From positions 1 through 57,991 of the forward strand of contig JAHDES010000038.1 in assembly GCA_020628645.1 (NCBI GenBank): a DNA stretch of 57,991 nucleotides, given 5' to 3'. This stretch comes from Saprospiraceae bacterium (GTDB taxonomy: Bacteria > Bacteroidota > Bacteroidia > Chitinophagales > Saprospiraceae). Below the pieces are notes generated by a model. That model searched no databases and was not told the origin of the DNA. It worked only from the letters and a program-made list of their open reading frames with translations. Shown in pieces: positions 46,735 to 55,964 of this stretch (positions are counted from its first letter, which is position 1; each line of letters begins with the position of its first letter). Made by a program: the position numbers and the translations under genes.

Positions 46735-47517
46735 TTTTGTGATAAATCTAGTACATTTCACCTCCCCACCTAAAGCATTTACTATAAAATTAGAAGCAGT
46801 ACCATTCGTAATGATGGTTTCTACATCATGAGCAAGACATTCCTCAGCGGCAATGATTTTGGAGGTCATACCGCCTGTACCCAATCCTCCTTTTTTCTCT
46901 TCGATAAATTGTTTGACAGCATTAATATCTGAAATATGAGGAATCAATTTCGCATCAGAATGTAAGTGCGGATTTTTAGTATAAACACCATCTATATCGG
47001 AAGCTAATAAAAGGGTTTTTGCATCAATCAAACAAGCCACTTTTGCTGAAAGGCGATCATTATCTCCGAGAATGATTTCTTCTACTGCAACGGTATCATT
47101 TTCATTGATGATGGGAATGTAATCGTGTTTGAGTAATTCTAAAATGGTATTTAAAGTATTTTTTTTGAGCGTATCCACTTCAAAATCTCGATAAGTCAAG
47201 AGACATTGAGCAATGGAAAGTCTAAAATCAGAAAAAACCTCTGAATAAATTTGCATCAATTTTGGCTGACCTATAGCAGACATGGCTTGTTTGGAGGCTA
47301 CAATATTACCCTCCCAATTTTTGAGATTAATAAATTGTTTAGCAGTGGCAATTGCTCCAGAAGAAACAATGACGACTCGATATTGCTCCTTTAATTCGAT
47401 AATTTGACGGGCAATATCTTCGATTTTTCCACGAGATATTTTGTCCGTTCCAGCGGTAAGCGTAGACGAGCCTAATTTGACCACTAAAATGGGTTTATCG
47501 TGTTTGTCCTGTACCAT
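46723..47517 (-). CDS. proB: Glutamate 5-kinase
   Basis: ProB phosphorylates glutamate as the first step of proline synthesis. The 264-residue protein has the amino-acid kinase fold: LVVKLGSSTLT at the start, VIVSSGAIATA around 48, and NENDTVAVEEIILGDNDRLSA around 138. It also has GVYTKNP and the C-terminal GTGGMTSKI. The PUA domain of E. coli ProB is absent, making this the short form. It overlaps the end of proA by 23 bases, so the two are coupled. Confidence 0.94.
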   Translation of the reverse strand: MVQDKHDKPILVVKLGSSTLTAGTDKISRGKIEDIARQIIELKEQYRVVIVSSGAIATAKQFINLKNWEGNIVASKQAMSAIGQPKLMQIYSEVFSDFRLSIAQCLLTYRDFEVDTLKKNTLNTILELLKHDYIPIINENDTVAVEEIILGDNDRLSAKVACLIDAKTLLLASDIDGVYTKNPHLHSDAKLIPHISDINAVKQFIEEKKGGLGTGGMTSKIIAAEECLAHDVETIITNGTASNFIVNALGGEVKCTRFITKSAV

Positions 47518-48670
47518 TGATAAACCATTTATTGGTGACTAATTGAGATAAACTAACGGGCCCGCGAAAGTGCAATTTTTGTGTTGAAATGGCGATTTCT
47601 GCGCCTAAACCAAATTGTCCTCCATCTGTAAATCGAGTCGAAGCATTATGATAAACAGCTGCACAATCCACTTCTTTTTGAAATTGTTGAGCCGTTTTAG
47701 TGTCTTTACAAATGATGGTGGCGGAATGTCCTCCAGAATATTGATTGATTTTTTGAATGGCAGAAGTAGATGTATCCACTAGATCTATGACCATTTTGGG
47801 TGCTAAAAATTCTTCATAAAAAATGGCTTCATCTGAAATCAAGGAAATGGAATCGACTTCTTTTTTAATAGTATCTGTTCCAAATACTTCAATACCCAAA
47901 GCTTGAAGTGCAGTGACTAATTGATTCAAATTATGATTTAAATTTGGAAGATTTTGATGGATCAACACCTTATCTAAAGCATTACAAACACTCAAACGAC
48001 TTTTTCCATTTAAGATTACATTGATCGCCATTTGTACATTGGCATCTTCATGAATATAAGCGAAGTTATTACCTCGACCACTCACCATTAATGGAATATT
48101 GGTATTCGCACGAACGTAATTTATCAAACCATCTCCACCTCGCGGAATTATTAAATCAATTTGATAGGGATTTTCTTTGATGAGTTGTTGTGTTTCTGTT
48201 CGATTGGTACTTAAATAGGTGATATAATCGGTAGAAACTCCATTTTTTTTCAAGGCTTGATGCCATAAATCTACTAGACAAAGATTAGAATGTTTGGCTT
48301 CTTTTCCACCTTTTAAATAGATTTTATTGCCTGCTTTAAAGGCAGAAATAGCCGCTTCGATCGTTACATCAGGTCGTGATTCATAGATAATTAAAATCTT
48401 ACCAAAAGGGACAACTCGATTTTGAATTTTGATGCCATTTTCATGGGAATGTTCGTAGAGAATTTGCCCTTCAGGATCAGCCATAAAGATGACATCTTCC
48501 ACGGATTGAATCATGCCTTGGACTTTTTTTTCATCCACTTTTAAACGATCAACTAAAGTGGGGTCCAAATCTTTGGCTAAAGCTAAATCTTTTTGATTGG
48601 CAGCTATGATTTGATCTTGATTAGTTTGTATTAAATTAGCTAAGTCTTGTAAGACGGTATTTTTGTCCAT
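47495..48670 (-). CDS. proA: Gamma-glutamyl phosphate reductase
   Basis: ProA reduces glutamyl phosphate to glutamate semialdehyde. The 391-residue aldehyde-dehydrogenase-fold protein has YESRPDVTIEAAISAFKAGN around 110 and LKGGKEAKHSN around 130. The catalytic Cys is in SRLSVCNALDKVLIH around 250. TRFTDGGQFGLGAEIAISTQKLHFRGP is near the end. The length is slightly shorter than the usual 410 residues. It is first in a proA-proB order on the minus strand. Confidence 0.94.
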   Translation of the reverse strand: MDKNTVLQDLANLIQTNQDQIIAANQKDLALAKDLDPTLVDRLKVDEKKVQGMIQSVEDVIFMADPEGQILYEHSHENGIKIQNRVVPFGKILIIYESRPDVTIEAAISAFKAGNKIYLKGGKEAKHSNLCLVDLWHQALKKNGVSTDYITYLSTNRTETQQLIKENPYQIDLIIPRGGDGLINYVRANTNIPLMVSGRGNNFAYIHEDANVQMAINVILNGKSRLSVCNALDKVLIHQNLPNLNHNLNQLVTALQALGIEVFGTDTIKKEVDSISLISDEAIFYEEFLAPKMVIDLVDTSTSAIQKINQYSGGHSATIICKDTKTAQQFQKEVDCAAVYHNASTRFTDGGQFGLGAEIAISTQKLHFRGPVSLSQLVTNKWFINGTGQTR

Positions 48671-48795
48671 CTAATTACATTTTATAAATAATAGAAGGGT
48701 TTTATTGGATAGAGGCTGATTGGTAAAGTTCTTAATTACGGTTTTTGATTGGATTAGTTGTACAAATTTAAGATAAAAAAGAATAGGATGAGATA

Positions 48796-48829
48796 AAAAG
48801 AGGCACATTCCTACGTCTAGAAATGTGCC
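48796..48829 (-). terminator. Intrinsic terminator for the beta-helix protein gene
   Basis: GGCACATT (48802-48809) pairs with AATGTGCC (48822-48829). On the minus strand it is followed by TCTTTTTATC. Confidence 0.75.
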
Positions 48830-48928
48830 ACTCAACAATAGATAAGTTTGGTAAAAAATTGTAAAGGGGAGTAATGGTTTCAGTTTTGTGGTGTCTTATG
48901 TAATTGTTTGTTAATAATTGGCGAAAAA

Positions 48929-51007
48929 TTATAAGTTTCGGTTAACTTCTTGCCAGACTCCGTTTCCTAGCGACATGAGTTGAATACTGCTATTTGGTAT
49001 AGCATTAAAATCATTGAGTAATTTTAAATAGGGGTTTGATTTAAGTGTAGTTCCATTTTGGTTAAATAAAATAGTGAGTAAAGTTCCTTTTGGAAATCGT
49101 GATTCAGCTGAATAATTAATTCGATAAATCGTTCCTGTGGCAATCATTTCTATGAAATTACTTTCGGCAATTTCTAAGAAACCATCATTTGGAATTCGAT
49201 CTATTTGGGTCATTGTTTGAGACACTAAACCATTTATCGTTCCACCTGCTGAGGTAAATGCTTTTGGGGCGATAGAAGGAGTACTTGCTCCAAAAGAAAG
49301 AGTAGGAGCAGTAACTTGTACTTTTATTTCTTCGCCAGTTGTATTTTGAATATGTAAATTCGGTTTTATGCCATTTTTGGGGTCTATTGGAGCATTCATA
49401 CCAACAAATTGCCATTGATTATTTCCATTATGATGTTGTGAACTTAATAAACCATCTGTCGAATTTATCGTCGTACAAACCGTATTTGCTTTGTCTGTTT
49501 TTACAAAATAGCCAAAATTGACTTGTTGATAAGCAGTTAAATTTGCTTCAGATTTTAAACTTGATGGACTTAATGTAACGGTTTCTCCTGCAGGAATGAT
49601 TAATTGTAAAACATTATGTTGAGGAGTGAGCGTTGGTTTTTTTACGACTATTTTTGAAGTTGTCCCATTGATGGCCCAATTGGGTAGTTGAAGATTTTGG
49701 AAGCCGTGAAAAGTGGCATTATCCAATTGATTTCCTTGTGGAAGATGAAAACCAATGGCTTTTCCGCTTCTCATTTCAATGATGTTATCGCCTCTATTTA
49801 AAATTAAACCACCAGCGAATGTACCTGAGATGTGGGAATTTTTTGTGTCTTTTTTGAAATTAATTATAGGATGAGTAGGGTCTTGTTCGGTACATTCTAT
49901 ACGAATATTTTGACACTGAATTTCTCCTGAGTTAACTAAAATCACTCCATTTTTTGCTTCTGGACCTTCAAAAATAGTACTGTAAAATACATTGTTATTT
50001 CCGCCTTCTACTTTCAGCATTTGTTTAAATCCACCACCAGAAACGACCCCATGGAAAAAGGAATTTGAATTGATAGAAGACGTTTGATCTTGGAAAATCT
50101 CAATACCCGTTTGAGCGTGACGTACTCGTAGATCATAAATTGAAGCATAATAAATACCCCCTCGATTTTGAGCAAAAAGACATAAACCAACTCCTTTTGT
50201 AAAACCACTTACTAGAACATTGGAGATTTTGATGCTCTCAACCGTATTTCCATCTGCAAATACTTTTACTCCACCTCGTGCTTGATTGGAACGACTTACA
50301 ATACTCAGATTTTTTATACCAGCATCATGACCCACTAAGCTCATGCAAAAGTCAAAACCATAATAGTAAATACTTGTTCCATTATAAGGTGTTTCTAAAG
50401 GTTCTCCACCCACACCTACACCTTCAAGTACGATTCCATTTGGAATTACTAAAGGTTGGGTAATTTTATAAGTGCCTGTCGGAATTAAAACCTTTGCTCC
50501 TATAATCATGGCAGAATCAATGGTGGCTTGAAAGGCTTCCGTGTCATCGTATTCTAAATCGCCTACTGCGCCAAAATCTGTCACCCATAAGCCAAAGGAA
50601 TTTTCAGAGACATTTCCTGCACGTTCAGCATATAATGCACGCGGTACAGAAGACAATTCAGTGATTCCCATTACTTGGAAATTAGTGCCGCCTTCTATAT
50701 CGACTTCGGTTTGTAGAAAACTATCATAGCTCCAATTAATGTCTTTGAACGAACCAATTGTAGCTACACCATCTCCAATATAGATGTTGATGAGTCCATA
50801 TTCATTGGTGCGTACAAAATGAGTTTCTTCGTAGATGGGTAATTCTCGGATGTTGTGTTGGATAATGCTGATGCGCATTTGAACATCTTGATTGACAATC
50901 ACTTCTCCATCAGCAGTACGAATAATTGCTTGATATTTGAAACTGTCATTAGCATACAGAAAAGAACATAGAACTACCAAAATACTGATGAATAGTATTT
51001 TTTTCAT
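48929..51007 (-). CDS. Secreted pectate-lyase-like right-handed beta-helix protein
   Basis: This 692-residue protein has a signal peptide (ILFISILVVLCSFLYAN) followed by an N-terminal module of the FKYQAIIRTADGEVIVNQDV type, common in Bacteroidota surface proteins (residues 20-135). A pectate-lyase-3-like beta-helix begins with WVTDFGAVGDLEYDDTEAFQ near residue 140. Typical coil spacing persists to about residue 430. The rest is beta-rich and unrecognised. No T9SS tail is evident at the end. A polysaccharide or phage-tail-like role is possible, but no catalytic residues are assigned. Confidence 0.82.
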   Translation of the reverse strand: MKKILFISILVVLCSFLYANDSFKYQAIIRTADGEVIVNQDVQMRISIIQHNIRELPIYEETHFVRTNEYGLINIYIGDGVATIGSFKDINWSYDSFLQTEVDIEGGTNFQVMGITELSSVPRALYAERAGNVSENSFGLWVTDFGAVGDLEYDDTEAFQATIDSAMIIGAKVLIPTGTYKITQPLVIPNGIVLEGVGVGGEPLETPYNGTSIYYYGFDFCMSLVGHDAGIKNLSIVSRSNQARGGVKVFADGNTVESIKISNVLVSGFTKGVGLCLFAQNRGGIYYASIYDLRVRHAQTGIEIFQDQTSSINSNSFFHGVVSGGGFKQMLKVEGGNNNVFYSTIFEGPEAKNGVILVNSGEIQCQNIRIECTEQDPTHPIINFKKDTKNSHISGTFAGGLILNRGDNIIEMRSGKAIGFHLPQGNQLDNATFHGFQNLQLPNWAINGTTSKIVVKKPTLTPQHNVLQLIIPAGETVTLSPSSLKSEANLTAYQQVNFGYFVKTDKANTVCTTINSTDGLLSSQHHNGNNQWQFVGMNAPIDPKNGIKPNLHIQNTTGEEIKVQVTAPTLSFGASTPSIAPKAFTSAGGTINGLVSQTMTQIDRIPNDGFLEIAESNFIEMIATGTIYRINYSAESRFPKGTLLTILFNQNGTTLKSNPYLKLLNDFNAIPNSSIQLMSLGNGVWQEVNRNL

Positions 51008-51028
51008 TTGAGAATAAGAGTTTTGGTG

Positions 51029-51053
51029 AAAAAGATGTATAACTTATACATCT
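51029..51053 (-). terminator. Intrinsic terminator for the 228-residue T9SS protein gene
   Basis: AGATGTATAA (51033-51042) pairs perfectly with TTATACATCT (51044-51053) around a single central base. On the minus strand it is followed by TTTTTC. The one-base loop means the true stem is a little shorter. Confidence 0.65.
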
Positions 51054-51175
51054 ATCTTTTAGTACACGCCTAAGATTGTGTAAAAAGGTAGATGCCAATT
51101 GAGGAGTATTAGGTAGATCTATAACGGATAAGTAAATTATGTAGGGGGTAAAAATTTGAGATAGGGTAGTGTTCT

Positions 51176-51862
51176 TTACAGATTTGTTTTTGTTAGGCTT
51201 TTTTGTTCGAGTATTTGCTGATCTTTGCTTATAAATAGGTGATATTGACCATTACTAAATGCTTGTATATTTATGCGATGCATATTTTGATTTTTTGAAA
51301 AGCCTAGACGCTCTTGATGAAGAATCTTCCCTTGGAGATTAATAATTTGTACCTCATAAAGTTCTTCTTCAACATGTTGAACTTCTAGTTGAATATTCAA
51401 AAAATCAGCTGTGGGATTGGGATATAACTGCATTTTTTGGATAGCTATTTCCTCTCTCCCAAAGGGTTTAGAGTTTAGATGTTTTTTTTGAGTTGATGTG
51501 TTTTGTACGATATTATCTTGACTAGTAGTGATATTTTGTTTTTGCAATTTGTATGTTTTTTCATCAAATTTTTCTTGAATATCTTTTTTAGTTAGAACAT
51601 TATTAGTAGAAACTGATTTCAAATAATGTTCTTCTTCTTGCTGTTTAGCCTCAGCCGTATATTGCTGAAAGCCTTGTGTAATATGAATCTCTGATCGCAA
51701 TGTAGCGGAAATAGCTTCTCCTAAAGTCCAACTAATGGATAATTCATTAGTTTGATCGTAAGATCCTGCTGAGGCAATAATGGTTTGTGTTTTTCCTATT
51801 TGTAAAAAAAATAAAACACTTGTTAGACCAAGAATTAGCTTGGACAGATACTTTGAATGCAT
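51176..51862 (-). CDS. T9SS sorting-domain protein
   Basis: This 228-residue protein has a signal peptide (LILGLTSVLFFLQIGKTQ). A short N-terminal module is of a kind often found just before sorting domains (SAGSYDQTNELSISWTLGEA, then ITQGFQQY). A polar linker spans about residues 75-140. A C-terminal T9SS sorting domain has LYPNPTADFLNIQL and GQYHLFISKDQ. With almost no cargo between signal and sorter, it is a minimal T9SS substrate of unknown purpose. Confidence 0.8.
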   Translation of the reverse strand: MHSKYLSKLILGLTSVLFFLQIGKTQTIIASAGSYDQTNELSISWTLGEAISATLRSEIHITQGFQQYTAEAKQQEEEHYLKSVSTNNVLTKKDIQEKFDEKTYKLQKQNITTSQDNIVQNTSTQKKHLNSKPFGREEIAIQKMQLYPNPTADFLNIQLEVQHVEEELYEVQIINLQGKILHQERLGFSKNQNMHRINIQAFSNGQYHLFISKDQQILEQKSLTKTNL

Positions 51863-51985
51863 GATTGTTTTGACTTTTTGGTTGATTGGGTATCAACACT
51901 TCAAAGATGTTATAACATTAAATTTTTGTAAAGAAACGACATGCTTTTTTTGTGACTGCACTTTTTTTTAATATTATACATCATC

Positions 51986-52729
51986 CTAATCCGTTTCTAA
52001 AAGAGGAAACGCTAAATCAAATCCTTTCATGGTTTCCAAAACTTTTTGTGCTACTACATAATTACGATACCAACGTTGATCGGCAGGCACAACATGCCAA
52101 GGCACTGTATTACAGGTGTTTAACACATCTTCATAGCATTCCATGTATTTATCCCAATGCTCGCGTTCTTTCCAATCATTGGCATTGTGTTTCCAATTTT
52201 TACGGGGCATATCAATTCGTTCTTGGAGCTTTTCTTGCTGTCGATCTTTGGATAAATTTAGGAAAAACTTCAAGATCGTAGTGTTGTTATCGAACTGAAC
52301 TAAATCCTCAAATGCATTAATTGCTGCCATTCTTTTTTGAATTCTAGTCTCATCTATCCATCCATGTACGCGTTGTATTAAGACATCTTCATAATGCGAA
52401 CGATTAAATACATGAATCATACCTTTTGCAGGAGTGCGTTTATGTACACGCCAAAGAAAGTCATGGGCGAATTCATCATCAGTCGGTTTTTTAAATGAAA
52501 AAACATGAACACCCGCAGGCCCACATTCGGTAAAAACGTGTTTTGTAGCACCATCTTTTCCGCTAGAATCCATTCCTTGGAAGATGACTAATAAACTATA
52601 TTTTTTTTGTGCCATCATCACATATTGCAAATCAGCAATTTCTTTTGCCATTGCTTTAGTGGCTTCTTTTATTTCATCTTTTGATAAATGATCAGGGGCT
52701 TTTGTGGAAAGGTCGGTTATTTTTATCAT
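51986..52729 (-). CDS. ppk2: Polyphosphate kinase 2 family protein
   Basis: PPK2 enzymes transfer phosphate between polyphosphate and nucleotides. The 247-residue protein has Walker A FQGMDSSGKDGATKHVF (about residues 49-65) and the lid/Walker B region VFNRSHYEDVLIQRVHG (about 120). The final RWYRNYVVAQKV is also typical. It has a single domain, compatible with the short ADP- or AMP-using classes. The exact class cannot be assigned without alignment. Confidence 0.9.
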   Translation of the reverse strand: MIKITDLSTKAPDHLSKDEIKEATKAMAKEIADLQYVMMAQKKYSLLVIFQGMDSSGKDGATKHVFTECGPAGVHVFSFKKPTDDEFAHDFLWRVHKRTPAKGMIHVFNRSHYEDVLIQRVHGWIDETRIQKRMAAINAFEDLVQFDNNTTILKFFLNLSKDRQQEKLQERIDMPRKNWKHNANDWKEREHWDKYMECYEDVLNTCNTVPWHVVPADQRWYRNYVVAQKVLETMKGFDLAFPLLETD

Positions 52730-52964
52730 AGAAAATTATTTATAAAATAGTAAGCATTTCTAATCATGAAATACCATGCAAAAAGCAATTATAATCAAAT
52801 CTTTTCGAGAAAAAAAATGAAGCGAAAAAATGTATAATTTTAGAAGGAAAGAGGTGTAAATTTTATTAATAAAACTTTAAATGATTGAATCTACTTCAAG
52901 CTTGATTTTTAAACAGATAATTATCCATTACTAAAAGGAGTTAAAAAAGAGTATAATTGCGATA

Positions 52965-52996
52965 ATCGTGGGACGATTTTCAATCGACCACACGAT
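52965..52996. repeat. Small hairpin repeat, family member 2
   Basis: The outer ATCGTG/CACGAT pairs at 52965-52970 and 52991-52996. The inner CGATT/AATCG pairs at 52974-52978 and 52982-52986. It resembles the element at 37904-37934. On the minus strand it lies just after the DUF58 gene and is followed by a T-rich stretch, so it could act as its terminator. Confidence 0.6.
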
Positions 52997-53000
52997 CAGG

Positions 53001-53930
53001 TTAAGCCCCCATTTTACTACGCTTTACTAAATACGATTGAAGAATATTACGGAATCCTTTATTGATGTCAGCTTCTACAAAATCAATTTTATATTGCAAA
53101 CATTTCAAACGAAGTTCTTCTTTAAATTTGGTGACTTGCTCTTTGTAATAATCTTTAACTTGATTGGATTGTAAACGAACTTGCTCGCCAGATTCCATAT
53201 CTATAAATAAATAAGGACGATTTTCAAACTCAAAATCAATTTCTAAGGATTGATCTACGGTATGAAACAAGACGACTTCATGTTTATTATGTTTTAAATG
53301 CTGAAGCGCAGAGAATAATTTTTCGGTTTCTTCACTTTGTTCAAACATATCACTAAACACCATCACCATAGAACGACGATGAATACTATCTGCTATTTGA
53401 TGAAGTGCTTGAGCAGCAGAAGTTGTTTTATTGCGTTCTGGATTATCAATTAATTTTTGGAGATGCGTTAATAACAAACGATAATGAGACGTACTTGATT
53501 TACATCGGGTATGAATATGCACACTTTCATCAAAAATGGATAAGCCAAAAGCATCTCGCTGTTTCTGTAATAAATTCATCAAAGCAGCCGCTGCCAAAGC
53601 AGAAAAACGTAATTTATTTATTTGATTTTTACTATTCTTGCTTACTTCTGGAAAATACATAGAAGATGAACCATCAATCACAATTTGGCAACGAAGATTG
53701 GTTTCTTCTTCAAATCGCTTGGTGTACATTTTATCAGTTCGCGCATAGACTTTCCAATCAATATTTTTGGTAGGTTCACCAGGATTATAAATACGATGCT
53801 CTGCAAATTCCACAGAAAATCCATGAAAGGGACTTTTGTGAAGACCAATAATAAATCCTTCTACAACTTGACGCGCTAATAATTCAAGATTTCCAAGATC
53901 GCGTACATCAAAATTATTTAATAAATCCAT
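53001..53930 (-). CDS. DUF58 domain-containing protein
   Basis: This 309-residue cytoplasmic protein has the DUF58/VWA-like fold. The segment NIDWKVYARTDKMYTKRFEEE is near residue 60. The metal-ion-dependent adhesion-like site, VIDGSSSMYFPE, is near 89. VMVFSDMFE is near 196. Such proteins usually pair with a MoxR ATPase, here encoded at 45152-45988. They may act in envelope or stress functions, but the role is not established. Confidence 0.85.
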   Translation of the reverse strand: MDLLNNFDVRDLGNLELLARQVVEGFIIGLHKSPFHGFSVEFAEHRIYNPGEPTKNIDWKVYARTDKMYTKRFEEETNLRCQIVIDGSSSMYFPEVSKNSKNQINKLRFSALAAAALMNLLQKQRDAFGLSIFDESVHIHTRCKSSTSHYRLLLTHLQKLIDNPERNKTTSAAQALHQIADSIHRRSMVMVFSDMFEQSEETEKLFSALQHLKHNKHEVVLFHTVDQSLEIDFEFENRPYLFIDMESGEQVRLQSNQVKDYYKEQVTKFKEELRLKCLQYKIDFVEADINKGFRNILQSYLVKRSKMGA

Positions 53931-53999
53931 AGAGTTGGTGGTTTGCTATTTTACAAACGCAATAGCAGGATAGACTGTTGCATCAGGGCGACAAATACT

Positions 54000-54040
54000 A
54001 AAAAATCCTTATATCTGCTAATGAGATATAAGGATTTTTT
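54000..54040 (-). terminator. Intrinsic terminator after trxA
   Basis: AAAAAATCCTTATATC (54000-54015) and GATATAAGGATTTTTT (54025-54040) form a perfect 16-pair stem. A-runs and T-runs at both ends mean it can work in both directions. It lies just past the trxA stop. Confidence 0.88.
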
Positions 54041-54071
54041 GTATAATAAAGGCCTAAAGGACCCTTAAGTA

Positions 54072-54404
54072 TTAAGCAGTTTGTACTGCGTTAGAAATTT
54101 TATCTTGAAGAGCTTTTTTAGTGGTAACCCCAACATTTTTATCAACTAATTTTCCATTCTTGAAAATTAGGATAGTAGGAATGCTTCGTACGCCATACTC
54201 TACAGACACATTTGGATTATGATCAACATTTAATTTTCCAATTGTAATTGACTCATCATCTTTAAAATCTGTAGCTAGTTCATCGATGATTGGTGTAATC
54301 ATTCTACAAGGTCCGCACCATTCAGCCCAAAAATCAACAACAGAAATTTTATCTTTAGCTAGTGCAGTATCTTGGAAATTCGCATCAGTGAATTCAAAAG
54401 CCAT
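54072..54404 (-). CDS. trxA: Thioredoxin
   Basis: This is a 110-residue thioredoxin. The active site WAEWCGPCRM is at residues 26-35, with the usual cis-Pro region RSIPTILIFKNGK around 73-85. It reduces cytoplasmic disulphides with thioredoxin reductase. The size is typical, with no extra domains or signal peptide. A -7 box (TATATTTG) is found about 70 bases upstream. Confidence 0.97.
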   Translation of the reverse strand: MAFEFTDANFQDTALAKDKISVVDFWAEWCGPCRMITPIIDELATDFKDDESITIGKLNVDHNPNVSVEYGVRSIPTILIFKNGKLVDKNVGVTTKKALQDKISNAVQTA

Positions 54405-54472
54405 GATGTATTAAATTTTAATTTTAGTTTAATGTATTCGCAAGGTAAACATCCTTTTGGTATGATAAGTTG

Positions 54473-54480
54473 CAAATATA
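54473..54480 (-). promoter_or_regulatory. Predicted -7 promoter box for trxA
   Basis: The minus strand reads TATATTTG followed by C. No -33 TTTG is seen at 19-21 bases, so support rests on the -7 box. Confidence 0.45.
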
Positions 54481-54601
54481 ATGCAAAAGTTTCGATTTCT
54501 TGTCTTCATGGAGACATTTATAAATAGAGATAATATTAACTAGTTTGGGAACTCTATTCTTAAATTAATAGTTGGATGAAATGAATAATAAACCTTAGAT
54601 C

Positions 54602-55030
54602 ATGAATTTAGAACAATTTAAATCAGAATTATCGTTTCGAACGAGCCGTAGCGCGGGTTCAGGTGGGCAACATGTAAATAAGGTAGAGACAAAAGTAGAA
54701 GTAAGTTGGCGCATTGAAGATTCCCTTGCTTTGACAGTAACAGAAAAAGAACGCTTGTTGAATAAATTATCTCATCAATTAACAAAATCTGGTGTACTTC
54801 AACGTTTTTCTCAAGCCTCTCGATCGCAACATCGCAATAAAAAAGAAGCGATTGCAAAACTAGAAGCTCTTATACAAGATGCCCTTCAAGTAGAAAAAGT
54901 ACGAAAACCGTCTACTATTCCTTCAAATATAAAAGCGAAACGACTTCAAAAGAAACGGTTTCAATCAGAGAAAAAACAAGCGCGAAAGAAAGTCAACCTA
55001 TCCACGGTTGACTTTCTTATTTATGACTAA
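54602..55030 (+). CDS. arfB: Alternative ribosome-rescue factor ArfB
   Basis: ArfB is a codon-independent peptidyl-tRNA hydrolase that frees ribosomes stalled on non-stop mRNA. The 142-residue protein has the catalytic GGQ in SAGSGGQHVNKVETKVEV (about residues 18-35) and a long basic C-terminal tail (KAKRLQKKRFQSEKKQARKK) that fits the empty mRNA channel. It lacks the domains of RF1/RF2. A hairpin overlaps its last codons. Confidence 0.9.
   Translation: MNLEQFKSELSFRTSRSAGSGGQHVNKVETKVEVSWRIEDSLALTVTEKERLLNKLSHQLTKSGVLQRFSQASRSQHRNKKEAIAKLEALIQDALQVEKVRKPSTIPSNIKAKRLQKKRFQSEKKQARKKVNLSTVDFLIYD
54986..55018 (+). terminator. Hairpin in the 3' end of arfB (possible terminator)
   Basis: AAGAAAGTCAACC (54986-54998) pairs perfectly with GGTTGACTTTCTT (55006-55018) across a seven-base loop. 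The structure lies wholly inside the coding frame. The 3' arm is T-rich and is followed by ATTTAT. It could terminate arfB mRNA before or near the stop codon. Confidence 0.6.
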
Positions 55031-55071
55031 TAATTGACTGATTAAAGCTTTTCTCTTCCACATTCTACTCC

Positions 55072-55079
55072 TACCTTTG
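55072..55079 (+). promoter_or_regulatory. Predicted -7 promoter box for the ChaN operon
   Basis: TACCTTTG ends four bases before the ATG at 55084. If transcription starts 4-8 bases after the box, the mRNA would be nearly leaderless. Confidence 0.5.
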
Positions 55080-55083
55080 TAGC

Positions 55084-55962
55084 ATGAATTTACGAATTAA
55101 AATATTTTTGCTACTTACATTTTTTTCCATATCGAATCTCTGGAGTCAGTCTAATAAACCTGCCTATCAAATCTATACTCCCAAAGGAAAGAAAGTATCC
55201 TACAAGAAAATGATCAAACAAATCAAAGATACAGAAGTGATCTTGTTTGGTGAGTTTCATAATCTGTCTTTAGCCCATTGGTTACAATTAGAAGTTTTGC
55301 AAGATTTATCAAAATATTCAGATAAATGTATCACTGTAGGTTTAGAAATGTTAGAAGCTGATTATCAATTAGTTTTAAACGATTACCTCAATGATAAAAT
55401 TAACAATGAAACCTATTTAGAACAAATGGAATTGTGGTCAAATTATGACACCGACTATGCTCCAGTTGTTGAATTTGCGAAGGAAAATAGTTATCCAGTT
55501 ATTGCGACCAATGTGCCGCGTAGATATGCTTCTCGATTGTTTAAAGAAGGGGAATCATTTTTAGAGGACTTAACAGCAGAAGAAAAAGCTTGGATCGCAC
55601 CTTTACCCTTTCCATTTGATGCGAGTTTGCCAGGTTATCAAAAAATGTTGGAGATGATGGGAGGAGGTCATGATGGAGAATCCCTAAATTTTCCAAAAGC
55701 ACAAGCAATTAAAGATGCGACTATGGCTCATTTTATTATTCAGCATCTTCCAAAAAATGGCTTATTTTACCATCTAAATGGCGCATTTCATTCTGATTAC
55801 TTTGATGGTATAAATTGGTACATCAAACAATATCGACCAAATACAAAAATTAAAACATTAACTACAGTTTTGCAAAAAGATATTAGTAGTTTGGAAGAAG
55901 AATTTCTTAACGCTGCTAATTTCATTATTGCAATTCCTGAAACCATGACCAAAACCTATTAA
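55084..55962 (+). CDS. ChaN-family iron/heme-binding protein
   Basis: This 292-residue secreted protein has a signal peptide (IKIFLLLTFFSISNLWSQ) and a ChaN/DUF399 domain. The conserved EVILFGEFHNLSLAHWLQLEVLQDL is near residue 54. GLEMLE is near 92, and the final GAFHSDYFDGI near 243. ChaN homologues bind heme pairs and are linked to iron uptake. It is the first gene of a three-gene unit with two lipoproteins, spaced by two bases. The heme role is inferred from the family. Confidence 0.85.
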   Translation: MNLRIKIFLLLTFFSISNLWSQSNKPAYQIYTPKGKKVSYKKMIKQIKDTEVILFGEFHNLSLAHWLQLEVLQDLSKYSDKCITVGLEMLEADYQLVLNDYLNDKINNETYLEQMELWSNYDTDYAPVVEFAKENSYPVIATNVPRRYASRLFKEGESFLEDLTAEEKAWIAPLPFPFDASLPGYQKMLEMMGGGHDGESLNFPKAQAIKDATMAHFIIQHLPKNGLFYHLNGAFHSDYFDGINWYIKQYRPNTKIKTLTTVLQKDISSLEEEFLNAANFIIAIPETMTKTY

Positions 55963-55964
55963 GT

